Shown: positions 1 to 8,098, counted from the first letter of the stretch. The stretch: DNA of 64,000 bases from UBA4844 sp050943255 (GCA_050943255.1 JBMNOV010000005.1:1-64000), one strand, 5' to 3'. A program made the numbers and translations. Notes: generated by a model from the sequence alone, not told the origin.

Positions 1-473
1 CTTATGGTTTCGGATATCCTGTTAATGATGCCAGGTATTTCCCTTACTATGCTAAGTGCGTAGAACTTGATATCCCGGTTATCATGCAGATCGGACATTC
101 TGCTGAAGCTATGCCCAGTGCTATGGGAATGCCTATCCTGGTAGATGATATAGCACTTTACTTCCCGCAGTTAAGAGTTGTATGTGCTCATACTGGATGG
201 CCTTGGATTGAAGAACTTATTGCTATCTCCTGGAAACATCCTAACATCTTTATCGGAACTACCGCTCATGGTCCTAAATATTGGGATCCAAAATTGGTTG
301 CTTTCCTGAACACCAAAGGCAGAGGCTTAGGCAAGGTATTGTTTGGAACTGACTATCCGGTTCTTAACTGGCCAACCTGCATGAAGCAGATTGATGGTTT
401 AGGACTAAAACCGGAAGCTAAAGAAGCTTTACTCTATGAAACTGCTATGAAGGTATTTAAGTTTAAAGACTAA
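1..473 (+). CDS. Amidohydrolase-2 family protein, C-terminal part
   Basis: The frame is open from base 3, so the gene begins upstream of the window; about 156 residues are visible. Segments HTGWPW and FGTDYPV fit the metal-binding histidine and the C-terminal catalytic aspartate of the amidohydrolase-2 TIM-barrel family, which hydrolyses or decarboxylates ring or amide substrates using a divalent metal. The substrate cannot be read from this fragment. It lies 65 bp ahead of a BadH-like dehydrogenase and beta-oxidation genes, so a role in acyl-CoA or carboxylic-acid breakdown is likely (inference). A perfect hairpin follows the stop. Confidence 0.8.
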   Translation, partial: YGFGYPVNDARYFPYYAKCVELDIPVIMQIGHSAEAMPSAMGMPILVDDIALYFPQLRVVCAHTGWPWIEELIAISWKHPNIFIGTTAHGPKYWDPKLVAFLNTKGRGLGKVLFGTDYPVLNWPTCMKQIDGLGLKPEAKEALLYETAMKVFKFKD

Positions 474-480
474 TGAAGGC

Positions 481-510
481 GTTAAGGAAGGCTTCAAAGT
501 CTTCCTTAAC
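481..510 (+). repeat. Intercistronic hairpin after the amidohydrolase gene
   Basis: A perfect 10-bp inverted repeat (481-490 with 501-510, 10-nt loop) lies between the amidohydrolase stop and the next Shine-Dalgarno. No T-run follows, so it looks more like an mRNA-stabilising or processing hairpin than a simple terminator. Similar hairpins occupy the next two gaps of this cluster. Confidence 0.6.
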
Positions 511-538
511 ATTTCGAATATAAAAAGGAGGAAGACAA

Positions 539-1288
539 ATGCGTTTAGACGGTAAAAACGTAATCGTAACCGGTGCAGCATCTGGTATATCCAGAGCAGT
601 TGCCTTAATGGCAGCATCCTATGGTGCTAATATAGGTGCAGCTGATCTTAATGAAGAAGGTTTAAAGACAGTAGCTGCAGAGATCGAAAAAATGGGGCGC
701 AAATGCGTACCAGTTAAAACTGATGTAACTAACTATGATTCTGTAACCGCAATGGTAGCTAAAGTAAAAGAAGGCTTGGGCGGTAAAATTGACGTCTTAG
801 TTAATGGTGTTGGCTGGGATATAATTGAACCATTCTGGAAAAACCCCATTGACTATTGGGATAAAGTAATTGATGTCAACTATAAATCAGTAATATACTG
901 CAGCCGTGCAGTACTAGATGATATGATGGAAGCCAATGAAGGCAGAATCATAAACATCGCCAGTGATGCAGGGCGTGGCGGCAGTGGCGGTGAAACCGTA
1001 TATGCTGGAGCCAAAGGTGCAACTATTGCTTTTACCAAATCATTAGCCCGTGAAGTTGCCAGGTTTAACATACTGGTAAACTGCGTATGCCCAGGACCGA
1101 CCGATACCCCGTTATTTGCCGGACAACCAGAGAAAATACGCGGCGCTTTAATAAAAGCTATTCCGTTAAAACGGTTAGCTAAACCGGAAGAAGTAGCAGG
1201 CCAGGTAATTCTATTCGCTTCAGATCTGGGAAGCTTTATGACTGCTCAGATTATAAGTGTAAGTGGTGGGCTCACATTCTACGGCTAA
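539..1288 (+). CDS. Short-chain dehydrogenase/reductase, BadH-like
   Basis: A 249-residue classical SDR, a cytoplasmic NAD(P)-dependent hydroxyacyl oxidoreductase. The Rossmann motif TGAASGIS (11-18) has Ser at the usual third glycine. The catalytic tetrad is Asn114, Ser142, Tyr155 and Lys159. Segments GWDIIEPF, NIASDAG and CPGPTDT recall 2-hydroxycyclohexanecarboxyl-CoA dehydrogenase (BadH), and the protein ends in the usual SGGLT-type tail. A strong AAAAAGGAGG precedes the ATG. Given the 3-hydroxybutyryl-CoA dehydrogenase and thiolases downstream, it probably oxidises a hydroxyacyl-CoA. FabG-like 3-ketoacyl reduction is the main alternative. The BadH resemblance is from memory. Confidence 0.85.
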   Translation: MRLDGKNVIVTGAASGISRAVALMAASYGANIGAADLNEEGLKTVAAEIEKMGRKCVPVKTDVTNYDSVTAMVAKVKEGLGGKIDVLVNGVGWDIIEPFWKNPIDYWDKVIDVNYKSVIYCSRAVLDDMMEANEGRIINIASDAGRGGSGGETVYAGAKGATIAFTKSLAREVARFNILVNCVCPGPTDTPLFAGQPEKIRGALIKAIPLKRLAKPEEVAGQVILFASDLGSFMTAQIISVSGGLTFYG

Positions 1289-1300
1289 AAATCGTTGTTG

Positions 1301-1340
1301 ATTTATGGCGCAATTAGTATTCATTAATTGCGCCATAAAT
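1301..1340 (+). repeat. 16-bp perfect inverted repeat between SDR and hbd
   Basis: Bases 1301-1316 and 1325-1340 are exact reverse complements around an 8-nt loop. The sequence after it is only moderately T-rich. It could stop or slow transcription, or protect the upstream message. It fills the 80-bp gap just before the Shine-Dalgarno of the dehydrogenase gene. Confidence 0.65.
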
Positions 1341-1374
1341 TGTATTTTATGAATTTAATAAAGGGAGAATGATC

Positions 1375-2265
1375 ATGGAACTAAAGCAAATCATGATGGT
1401 AGGTGCAGGTGCTATGGGTTCAGGAATAACCCAGGTTGCGGCTGAAGCTGGCTACCAGGTGCTTCTTTGGACTAGACCTACCTCAGTAGCAGGACCAAAG
1501 GCAATTGCTACAGCAACCAAGAATCTAAATCGAAAAGTTGAAAAAGGTAAACTCACGGCAGAAGAGCGTGATGCTGTTCTCGCACGTATAACCCATACAG
1601 TAAACTTAGAAGATGCGAAAAATGCAGACCTAATTATTGAAGCAGTAGCTGAAGATATCGAAATTAAAAAAGACATTTTTAGTAAGCTTGATAAAATATG
1701 CAAACCGGAATGTATTTTTGCTACTAACACCTCCTCAATTCCCATTTCCCAGGTAGCAGCCATTGTAGACCGTGCAGATAAATTTATTGGTATGCATTTC
1801 TTCAATCCAGTACCAGTAATGAAGCTGGTCGAACTTATTCGCGGAATTAAAACCTCTGATGAAACCATTGAGGTTGCCGAGAGTTTTGTTGCTAAAATCG
1901 GCAAAACTAGTGTGCGGGTAAAAGATGTTCCGGGATTTCTGGTAAATCGAATTAATAACGCCTTAAGACAGGAAGCTTATCGTTGCATGGAAGAAGGCGT
2001 TGCTAGTATAGAAGATATTGATAAGGCTATGAAGATGGGCCTTAATCACCCCATGGGACCTTTTGAAGTGGCTGATTTTGCAGGTCTTGATATTGGGTAT
2101 AGCCTAATTAATCAGCTTTATGAAGGGTATAAAGATAGTAAATGGGCTCCCAATTTAACCCTGCAAAAATTAGTTCTTGCTGGCGATTTAGGCAGAAAGA
2201 CCGGTAAAGGCTGGTATGATTATACCAGCGGGGAAAAGAAAGTAAGAACCGATATTAAGTTTTAA
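1375..2265 (+). CDS. hbd: 3-hydroxybutyryl-CoA dehydrogenase
   Basis: Oxidises (S)-3-hydroxyacyl-CoA to acetoacetyl-CoA with NAD+, the third step of butyrate beta-oxidation, in the cytoplasm. The N-terminal Rossmann fold shows GAGAMGSG. The family hallmark HFFNPVPVMKLVE carries the catalytic histidine, and Asn-Arg-rich VNRINNAL follows. The helical C-terminal domain has HPMGPFE. At 296 residues it is full length for the short HBD type. An ATG at 1369 abuts the AGGGAGA ribosome site, so the ATG at 1375, six bases downstream, is the better start. It sits between a BadH-like SDR and two thiolase genes. Confidence 0.93.
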   Translation: MELKQIMMVGAGAMGSGITQVAAEAGYQVLLWTRPTSVAGPKAIATATKNLNRKVEKGKLTAEERDAVLARITHTVNLEDAKNADLIIEAVAEDIEIKKDIFSKLDKICKPECIFATNTSSIPISQVAAIVDRADKFIGMHFFNPVPVMKLVELIRGIKTSDETIEVAESFVAKIGKTSVRVKDVPGFLVNRINNALRQEAYRCMEEGVASIEDIDKAMKMGLNHPMGPFEVADFAGLDIGYSLINQLYEGYKDSKWAPNLTLQKLVLAGDLGRKTGKGWYDYTSGEKKVRTDIKF

Positions 2266-2313
2266 AAATACCACGAATAACAGTATTTGCATCAACATAT
2301 ATGCTTAAGTCTA

Positions 2314-2322
2314 TGCTATAAT
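2314..2322 (+). promoter_or_regulatory. Extended -10 element ahead of the thiolase genes
   Basis: TGCTATAAT matches the extended -10 form TGnTATAAT. No good -35 lies 17 bases upstream. A transcript starting near 2329 would carry the hairpin at 2361-2398 in its leader before the thiolase gene. Confidence 0.45.
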
Positions 2323-2360
2323 AACTTCCGGGTAATAGTGGTATTGTGAAATATTATTTA

Positions 2361-2398
2361 TGTATGGGGAGGCATTGTGTCAATTGCCTCCCCATACA
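2361..2398 (+). repeat. 14-bp inverted repeat in the thiolase leader
   Basis: Bases 2361-2374 and 2385-2398 are exact reverse complements with a GC-rich core and a 10-nt loop. No T-tract follows. It lies 81 bp before the thiolase start, so it may be a terminator for the upstream operon, a leader structure, or an operator. Confidence 0.6.
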
Positions 2399-2479
2399 GA
2401 TAGAAGACTAAGGTAATATAACTTATAAGGAGAAAAGGTATTTTTGTAGCTTTGCTGTTAATAAGAACGGAGGGATTAT

Positions 2480-3706
2480 ATGCGTGAAGTAGTAATAGTG
2501 GACATGGCAAGAAGTGCCATTGGTAAACGTGGCGGTACTATTAAGGATGTACCAGCTATTGATCTTCTTTCCCAGGTGGCAGAGGCGGTTGTAGAACGAA
2601 ATAAAGCCAAGGTTAAACCTGAGCTTTATGATTATGTCATTATGGGGCAGGTTAAACAGAATACAACTGCTGCCAACATTGCCAGAAATATGGCCTTAAG
2701 GATTGGTATACCTGAAGATGTACCTGCCTATACCTTGACAATAGCATGTGGATCAGGTTTACAATCAATGATTGAAGGCTATGAGATGATTAAGAATGGA
2801 TTTGCCGATACAGTACTGGCTGGCGGGGTAGAATCAATGAGCGGTGCAGAATATTTCCTAACCGGTGAATTCAACCAGGCTTTTGGCAATAGCAATGTAA
2901 CAATATTTGACTCACTTTTAGCTGGTGGGCCAGGAGCTGCTCCAGTAGAGCGCTATGGGAATATTCCTATGGGTATAACTGCGGAGAATTTAGTCGAGAT
3001 GCATAATATACCACGGGAAGAGCAGGATGCTTTTGGTTTCAGAAGCCAGAAACTAGCAGCCCAGGCTATAGCCAATGGTGATTTTGAAAAAGAAATAATA
3101 CCTGTTAAGTATAAAAAAGCTGATGGTACTGAGGGTATATTTAAGGTTGATGAGTTCCCTCGTAAAACTACCATGGAAGATCTGGCCAAACTTAAACCAG
3201 TATTTAAAAAAGATGGTACGGTTACAGCTGGAAGTTCCTCAGGAATGAACGATGGTGCGGGTGTTACCTTGATTATGTCAGCTGAAAAGGCAGCTGAGTT
3301 AGGAGTTAAGCCCCGTGCGAAAATAGTGGCTGCAGGTGTTGCTGGTTGTGATCCAAGTATTATGGGTAGAGGACCAGTTCCAGCCACCAAAATTGCCATG
3401 GAAAAGGCTGGGTTGACCCTAAAAGATATGGATTTAGTTGAACTTAATGAAGCATTTGCTGGTCAAAGCCTCGCCGTATATAGAGAATGGTATGATATGT
3501 GGGGAGTAGACCCTGAATGGATGGATAAACATGTTAACCTGTGGGGCGGAGCTATAGCGTTAGGACACCCACTAGGTGGTAGTGGTGCTATAATAACTAC
3601 CAAATTGTTACATGGCTTGGAGCGTACTGGAGGAAAGTATGGCCTGTCTACCATGTGCTGCGGTGGCGGCGAAGGGGTAGCATGTATTATAGAGCGTTTA
3701 GACTAA
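2480..3706 (+). CDS. Acetyl-CoA C-acetyltransferase (thiolase)
   Basis: Catalyses reversible cleavage of acetoacetyl-CoA to two acetyl-CoA, the last step of butyrate oxidation. All catalytic elements are present: nucleophilic Cys90 in ACGSGLQS, NEAFA, GHPLGGSGA with His363, and CCGGGEG with Cys393. At 408 residues it is slightly longer than most thiolases (about 390-400), owing to an insert near residues 337-348, between NEAFA and the active-site histidine loop. A good CGGAGGG site precedes the ATG. The next gene, 22 bp on, is a divergent paralogue. Confidence 0.93.
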   Translation: MREVVIVDMARSAIGKRGGTIKDVPAIDLLSQVAEAVVERNKAKVKPELYDYVIMGQVKQNTTAANIARNMALRIGIPEDVPAYTLTIACGSGLQSMIEGYEMIKNGFADTVLAGGVESMSGAEYFLTGEFNQAFGNSNVTIFDSLLAGGPGAAPVERYGNIPMGITAENLVEMHNIPREEQDAFGFRSQKLAAQAIANGDFEKEIIPVKYKKADGTEGIFKVDEFPRKTTMEDLAKLKPVFKKDGTVTAGSSSGMNDGAGVTLIMSAEKAAELGVKPRAKIVAAGVAGCDPSIMGRGPVPATKIAMEKAGLTLKDMDLVELNEAFAGQSLAVYREWYDMWGVDPEWMDKHVNLWGGAIALGHPLGGSGAIITTKLLHGLERTGGKYGLSTMCCGGGEGVACIIERLD

Positions 3707-3728
3707 GTAGCGAAAGTGAGGAATGGCT

Positions 3729-4907
3729 ATGCAAGAAGTGGTAATTGCAAGTGCAGCAAGGACACCCTTTGGGTTATATATGGGATCATTAAAGGATCAA
3801 AGACAGCAAGATTTGGCCGCAATTTCGGAAAAGGAAGCGGTAAACCGGGCTGGAATAGATTCAGCATTAATTGATTTGGTTATTTATGGACAGGCGATGC
3901 AAAGCAGTTTCCCGGCCAATGTAGGTAGACATGCATGGCTGCTGGCAGGATTAGATCAAGATGTAGCCGGCTTTGCTATCAATGCCCTTTGTGCTGGTGG
4001 GCTGCAATCCATTATTAGTGCTTTTAATAAAATTAAGGCCGAAGAATATAGTAAAATTGTAGTGGGAGGAATTGAAAGTTTTAGCCAGGCTCATTATTTT
4101 ATTAATCACCCCCGCTACCAATTTGGTGAGGGCAACACTACTTTCCATGATTCTAAAAAAGAAGTGGCAACAAATGCTCAGCCTGTAGATATTTATGGAG
4201 AACTGAGTCCGGCTACATTGGCTGATATTGTAGCTGAGAATTATGGGTTTAGCCGGAGCCAATTAGATGAATATACTTTAGCAAGCAAAGCCAAAGCAGC
4301 TGCAGCTGTTGCGAACATGAAAGATGCTATCGTGGCAGTAGTTAAAAAAGTTAAAAAGAAAGAAATCACTGTTGATATTGATGAAGGAGCAAAAGCAACT
4401 ACAATTGAACAATTAATGGCACTTCCGGTTGTAAATTCTGGTGGAACTGCTACCAGTGCTAATGTTGCTCCTTGGGCTGATGGATCAGCTACAATGATAA
4501 TGATGACTCCTGATCAGGCTCAAAAGCTAGGATGCAAAACTCTGGCTAAAATGGTTGGCTATGGTATCGCCGCGGGCAATCCTAAATTAGCTGAAATAAC
4601 TACCGTAAAATCTATCGAGAAGGCAGTTAAGAATGCAGGAATAACCTTAAAAGATTTAGACTTTATCGATATTCATGAAATGTCTGCAGCCTATAGTTTG
4701 GCTGTTATCAACAAATTAGGGCAAGATGTAGCGGATAAAGTAAATGTTGATGGTGGCAGCTTGGCTTATGGACATGCTGGCGCTGCTACTGGTGCAGCTA
4801 TGGCAGTTAATATGGTATATCGTTTACAGCGCAGCGGAGCTAAGTATGGTCTCGTTAATATCGCAGCTTATGGCGGCCAGTCCCTGTCAGTAGTTATCGC
4901 ACGCTAA
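3729..4907 (+). CDS. Divergent thiolase-family protein lacking the second catalytic cysteine
   Basis: A 392-residue thiolase fold. It keeps nucleophile Cys88 in ALCAGGLQS and the histidine of YGHAGAATG. The usual NEAFA is HEMSA, and the C-terminal Cys-x-GGG loop reads AAYGGQ, with Ala379 where the acid/base cysteine should be. Ordinary thiolysis is therefore doubtful. It may be a condensing enzyme of different chemistry or a partner subunit of the thiolase encoded just upstream. An ATG at 3723 overlaps the GTGAGG ribosome site, so 3729 is preferred. A strong terminator follows. Confidence 0.85.
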   Translation: MQEVVIASAARTPFGLYMGSLKDQRQQDLAAISEKEAVNRAGIDSALIDLVIYGQAMQSSFPANVGRHAWLLAGLDQDVAGFAINALCAGGLQSIISAFNKIKAEEYSKIVVGGIESFSQAHYFINHPRYQFGEGNTTFHDSKKEVATNAQPVDIYGELSPATLADIVAENYGFSRSQLDEYTLASKAKAAAAVANMKDAIVAVVKKVKKKEITVDIDEGAKATTIEQLMALPVVNSGGTATSANVAPWADGSATMIMMTPDQAQKLGCKTLAKMVGYGIAAGNPKLAEITTVKSIEKAVKNAGITLKDLDFIDIHEMSAAYSLAVINKLGQDVADKVNVDGGSLAYGHAGAATGAAMAVNMVYRLQRSGAKYGLVNIAAYGGQSLSVVIAR

Positions 4908-4937
4908 GTAAAAACAAATTACGGAATTATAAAAATC

Positions 4938-4967
4938 TTTACAATAGAAAAAAGAATAAGATATAAT
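4938..4967 (+). promoter_or_regulatory. Promoter ahead of the SCIFF gene
   Basis: TTTACA (4938-4943), an 18-bp spacer and a perfect TATAAT (4962-4967). Transcription would begin near 4974, inside the left arm of the following terminator hairpin. Transcripts from this promoter would therefore lack the full stem and escape it, while read-through from the thiolase operon would be stopped. Confidence 0.5.
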
Positions 4968-5000
4968 GCAAGGGACGGGATACCCCGTCCCTTGCATTTT
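4965..5000 (+). terminator. Rho-independent terminator after the thiolase operon
   Basis: A perfect 15-bp stem (4965-4979 with 4984-4998), 4-nt loop and a short T-run at 4997-5000. It overlaps the -10 box of the SCIFF promoter. Confidence 0.8.
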
Positions 5001-5061
5001 ATATAGAATTTTTATGGGCATTGCATAATAAAATAAAATAAATAATTAAAGGAGGTTTAAG

Positions 5062-5202
5062 ATGAAAAAACATCTAAAAACAGTGGTAAAAGCTAATATA
5101 AGACGCGACGGTGATATTAATTGTCGTGAATGTGCAACTTCCTGCCAGTCGGCTTGTAAAACTTCGTGTACAGTGGGTAATCAAGTTTGTAGGAAACAAT
5201 AG
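5062..5202 (+). CDS. scfA: SCIFF ranthipeptide precursor (six cysteines in forty-five residues)
   Basis: A 46-residue peptide read directly from the sequence. Cysteines are at 21, 24, 28, 32, 36 and 43. The C-terminal core runs CQSACKTSC then TVGNQVC, the conserved SCIFF core. The N-terminal half is the basic leader. SCIFF peptides are substrates of the adjacent radical SAM/SPASM maturase, which forms Cys-to-Thr (or similar) thioether links; Cys32 and Thr37 sit at the spacing of the link I recall for the Clostridium thermocellum homologue. Strong AAAGGAGG ribosome site. A terminator separates it from the maturase gene, which fits higher peptide than enzyme expression. Confidence 0.95.
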   Translation: MKKHLKTVVKANIRRDGDINCRECATSCQSACKTSCTVGNQVCRKQ

Positions 5203-5218
5203 ATAATTATTACTTTTA

Positions 5219-5238
5219 GGGGCAAAGCCCCTTTTTTT
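5219..5238 (+). terminator. Terminator between SCIFF peptide and maturase genes
   Basis: A 5-bp GGGGC/GCCCC stem with a 3-nt loop followed by seven T. The stem is short, so partial read-through into the maturase gene is likely and would set the peptide-to-enzyme ratio. Confidence 0.8.
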
Positions 5239-5268
5239 ATGCACTGAAAATGGGAGAGGAGTCAAGAA

Positions 5269-6645
5269 GTGTATAAATTAGCTAGCTATGATTTTGAGGC
5301 AAACATTCATTTATTTCGCTGGGATGATATGAATATTTTAATTGATGTAAATAGTGGGGCTATTCACGTACTAGATGATATTGCCATGGATTTAATTAAA
5401 TGTATTATAAAATATCACGGGGACTTTAACTTGGCAGCAGATGACTGTAGTTCGCGATGGGGATCACACGAGGTTATGGAGGCAGTTCATGAGATTGTGG
5501 CTGCATTTGCAGCAAATGAGCTCTTTACTCCCCCGGAAAACATACCCCTTAATCTAGGGACTTTACCGGTCAAGGCACTCTGTCTAAATGTAGCTCATCT
5601 TTGTAATATGAAGTGTAGCTATTGCTTTGCCCAGCAAGGTAATTTTGGGCAGAAGCCTGCCTTAATGAGTTATAGCGTGGGGAAAAAAGCATTTGACTTT
5701 CTAGCTGCCGCTAGTAAACAGGTTAAAAATTTAGAAGTTGATTTCTTCGGAGGAGAACCGCTATTAAACTTCGAGGTTGTCAAAGAATTAGTTTTATATG
5801 GACGCAGGCTGGAAAAAGAGACAGGAAAAAAGTTTAATTATACCCTGACTACTAATTCATTATTACTGGATCAGTACGTAAGGAATTTTATTATAGAAAA
5901 TGATATTGCTGTTATCTTAAGCCTGGATGGAAGAAAACAAATTAATGACCGCCATCGCATACTTGCCAATGACGAGGGAAGTTATGATAAAGTTGTACCA
6001 CAAATCCAGCAAATGGTGAAATGTAAGCCGGTAAGCTATTATGTTAGAGGAACTTTTACCAGACATAATTTAGACTTCGCCCAGGATCTACGACACATTT
6101 TAGATTTGGGGTTCGATAATGTTTCCCTGGAGCCTGCTACAGGGTCAAATAGTTCCTATGCAATTAAAGAAGAAGATATACCACGAGTACTTACGGAATA
6201 TGAAAAGCTTACAGATGTATTGTTGGAGTATCACCAGAAGGGAAGGGATATTCAGTTCTTTCATTATAATCTTAATCTACAACAGGGACCATGCCTGGCT
6301 AAACGTTTAAGTGGCTGTGGGGCTGGAATAGACTATTTAGCCATTACCCCCGAAGGGGATATATATCCATGTCACCAGTTTGTTGGAGAAAAAGAGTATT
6401 TGATGGGCAATATAGCTGCTGGCCTAGTTGATGAAAAGATAAAAGCTAAATTTCAGAGTAATTATCTGGTGAATAAAGAGATGTGTACCCGTTGCTGGGC
6501 TAGAAACTATTGTGGTGGTGGTTGTCATGCCAATAACTATTTTACTAACGGTGATATAAAGTATCCGGCGAAATTATGCTGTACCATGCATAAAAAACGT
6601 ATCGAAGGTGCTATTTATTATGAACTGAAAAAGAGCGAATGCTAA
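5269..6645 (+). CDS. scfB: SCIFF radical SAM maturase (SPASM)
   Basis: A 458-residue enzyme that installs thioether bonds in the SCIFF peptide encoded 66 bp upstream. The N-terminal ~95 residues form a RiPP-recognition-like region. The radical SAM triad is Cys112, Cys116 and Cys119 in CNMKCSYC. FGGEPLLN follows. The C-terminal SPASM region is cysteine-rich (CGAG, YPCHQF, CTRCWARNYCGGGC, CC) for auxiliary Fe-S clusters. The start is GTG with GAGAGGA eight bases ahead. The pairing with a six-cysteine peptide is diagnostic. Confidence 0.95.
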   Translation: MYKLASYDFEANIHLFRWDDMNILIDVNSGAIHVLDDIAMDLIKCIIKYHGDFNLAADDCSSRWGSHEVMEAVHEIVAAFAANELFTPPENIPLNLGTLPVKALCLNVAHLCNMKCSYCFAQQGNFGQKPALMSYSVGKKAFDFLAAASKQVKNLEVDFFGGEPLLNFEVVKELVLYGRRLEKETGKKFNYTLTTNSLLLDQYVRNFIIENDIAVILSLDGRKQINDRHRILANDEGSYDKVVPQIQQMVKCKPVSYYVRGTFTRHNLDFAQDLRHILDLGFDNVSLEPATGSNSSYAIKEEDIPRVLTEYEKLTDVLLEYHQKGRDIQFFHYNLNLQQGPCLAKRLSGCGAGIDYLAITPEGDIYPCHQFVGEKEYLMGNIAAGLVDEKIKAKFQSNYLVNKEMCTRCWARNYCGGGCHANNYFTNGDIKYPAKLCCTMHKKRIEGAIYYELKKSEC

Positions 6646-6727
6646 AAAAGCATAATAACAAGGAGGACTTTTATAAAGTTGCATAGAATATTATGATGCG
6701 AAAAAATAAAAATGGAGCAGAAATAAG

Positions 6728-8062
6728 ATGAATTTTATGCAAAAGGAAAAAATCTATTTATTTAAAATTGCTGTTATTATGATTTTTATAGGGGTAATTT
6801 CATTATTTACTTTGAAAACTCCTGGGTTTGCGGTTTATATAGGTGGTGAATATCAATTTGCGCTAAAGCACGAGGCTGATCTCGAAAAAGCTCTAAATAA
6901 GATTGAGCAAGAGAGAGAAGCAAGTTGCTCGCAAGAATTGGAATTAGCAACCAAGGTAGAGTGTAAACGGTCATTAGTTAACCGTAACAACCTGTTATCC
7001 TTTGCGGAAGCGCAAAATAAATTAAAGACTTCAATAGAATTCAAGGTGCCAGGTGCTGCAATAATGGTTAACGGTAAGACTATTGCATATTTGGAAAGTA
7101 AGGAGGCAGCCAATAAGCTTTTGGCAAGGATTAAAAATGAATATAGTAAAACCGAGCCAGGTGAGAAACTGGTTGCCATCTCGTTTGCCGAAAAAGTAAC
7201 TATAAAAGAAGAAAAAATCTCAGAAGATAAGCTTCTGTCAGAAGATGAAGCATATAGTTTAATTTGTACGGGAACAGAAAATCCGGAAAAATATATTGTT
7301 CAGGAAGGTGATAACCTTTGGCTAATTGCCAGGCGTAATGATATGTATGTAGATGATATTGTCAAAGCTAATCACCTGACTAGTGAAAATTTACAATTAG
7401 AGCAAGAATTAATTCTCGTAAAGAGTAAGCCTTACATAAATGTTTTGACTCAGGTAGAAGGGCAAAAGAATGAACAAATTCCCTATGAAACAGAAGTTAT
7501 TGTTGACAAAAATGCTCCTAGCAGCATAAGAGTAAAGAATGAAGGGCAAAATGGAGAAAAACGTATAGTTTTTCGGGCTAGTAAAATTAATGGTGTAATT
7601 GAAGAAATTGATATTATTGAAGAAAAGATTTTGAAACAGGCGATAAACAAGGTTATTGTTAAAGGGACTCAAGTGACTAGGGTAGCTTCACGTGGAGGTG
7701 GGGGTTCTGGCACTCTGGATTGGCCAACTTATGGTCCGATTACTCAATATTATGGAGGCTCTCACACCGGTCTTGATATAGGAGGTTCTACCGGCCAGGC
7801 AATAAGGGCGGCAGATTCAGGTTATGTTAGCTTCACTGGCTATCAAGGCGGATATGGTAATTTGGTAATCGTAAACCACAATAATGGAATCATTACCCGG
7901 TATGCTCACTGCAGCTCTATAAAAGCCTCATATGGGCAGCAAGTTGAAAAAGGCCAGACAATTGCCTTGTTAGGTTCAACCGGTAGAAGTACTGGACCTC
8001 ATTTACATTTTGAGGTGTTGGTTAATGGAGCTTTCAAGAATCCACTTAATTACCTACGTTAG
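6728..8062 (+). CDS. LysM-G5-M23 cell-wall endopeptidase
   Basis: A 444-residue membrane-anchored peptidoglycan hydrolase. It has one N-terminal transmembrane segment (about 11-31), a LysM module (YIVQEGDNLWLIARR onward, about 189-236), a G5-like domain (about 238-315) and a C-terminal M23 metallopeptidase. M23 zinc ligands and active-site His are in HTGLDIGG, RYAH and GPHLHFEV. It probably cleaves peptide cross-links outside the membrane, in growth or sporulation. The ribosome site is weak. An ATG at 6737 is an alternative start. A terminator follows. Confidence 0.9.
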   Translation: MNFMQKEKIYLFKIAVIMIFIGVISLFTLKTPGFAVYIGGEYQFALKHEADLEKALNKIEQEREASCSQELELATKVECKRSLVNRNNLLSFAEAQNKLKTSIEFKVPGAAIMVNGKTIAYLESKEAANKLLARIKNEYSKTEPGEKLVAISFAEKVTIKEEKISEDKLLSEDEAYSLICTGTENPEKYIVQEGDNLWLIARRNDMYVDDIVKANHLTSENLQLEQELILVKSKPYINVLTQVEGQKNEQIPYETEVIVDKNAPSSIRVKNEGQNGEKRIVFRASKINGVIEEIDIIEEKILKQAINKVIVKGTQVTRVASRGGGGSGTLDWPTYGPITQYYGGSHTGLDIGGSTGQAIRAADSGYVSFTGYQGGYGNLVIVNHNNGIITRYAHCSSIKASYGQQVEKGQTIALLGSTGRSTGPHLHFEVLVNGAFKNPLNYLR

Positions 8063-8072
8063 GTAAAACTTG

Positions 8073-8098
8073 AGCCCTGGCCAATGGTCAGGGCTTTT
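8073..8098 (+). terminator. Rho-independent terminator after the M23 gene
   Basis: A 10-bp stem (AGCCCTGGCC with GGTCAGGGCT, one G-U pair), 3-nt loop, then TTTT. Confidence 0.8.
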
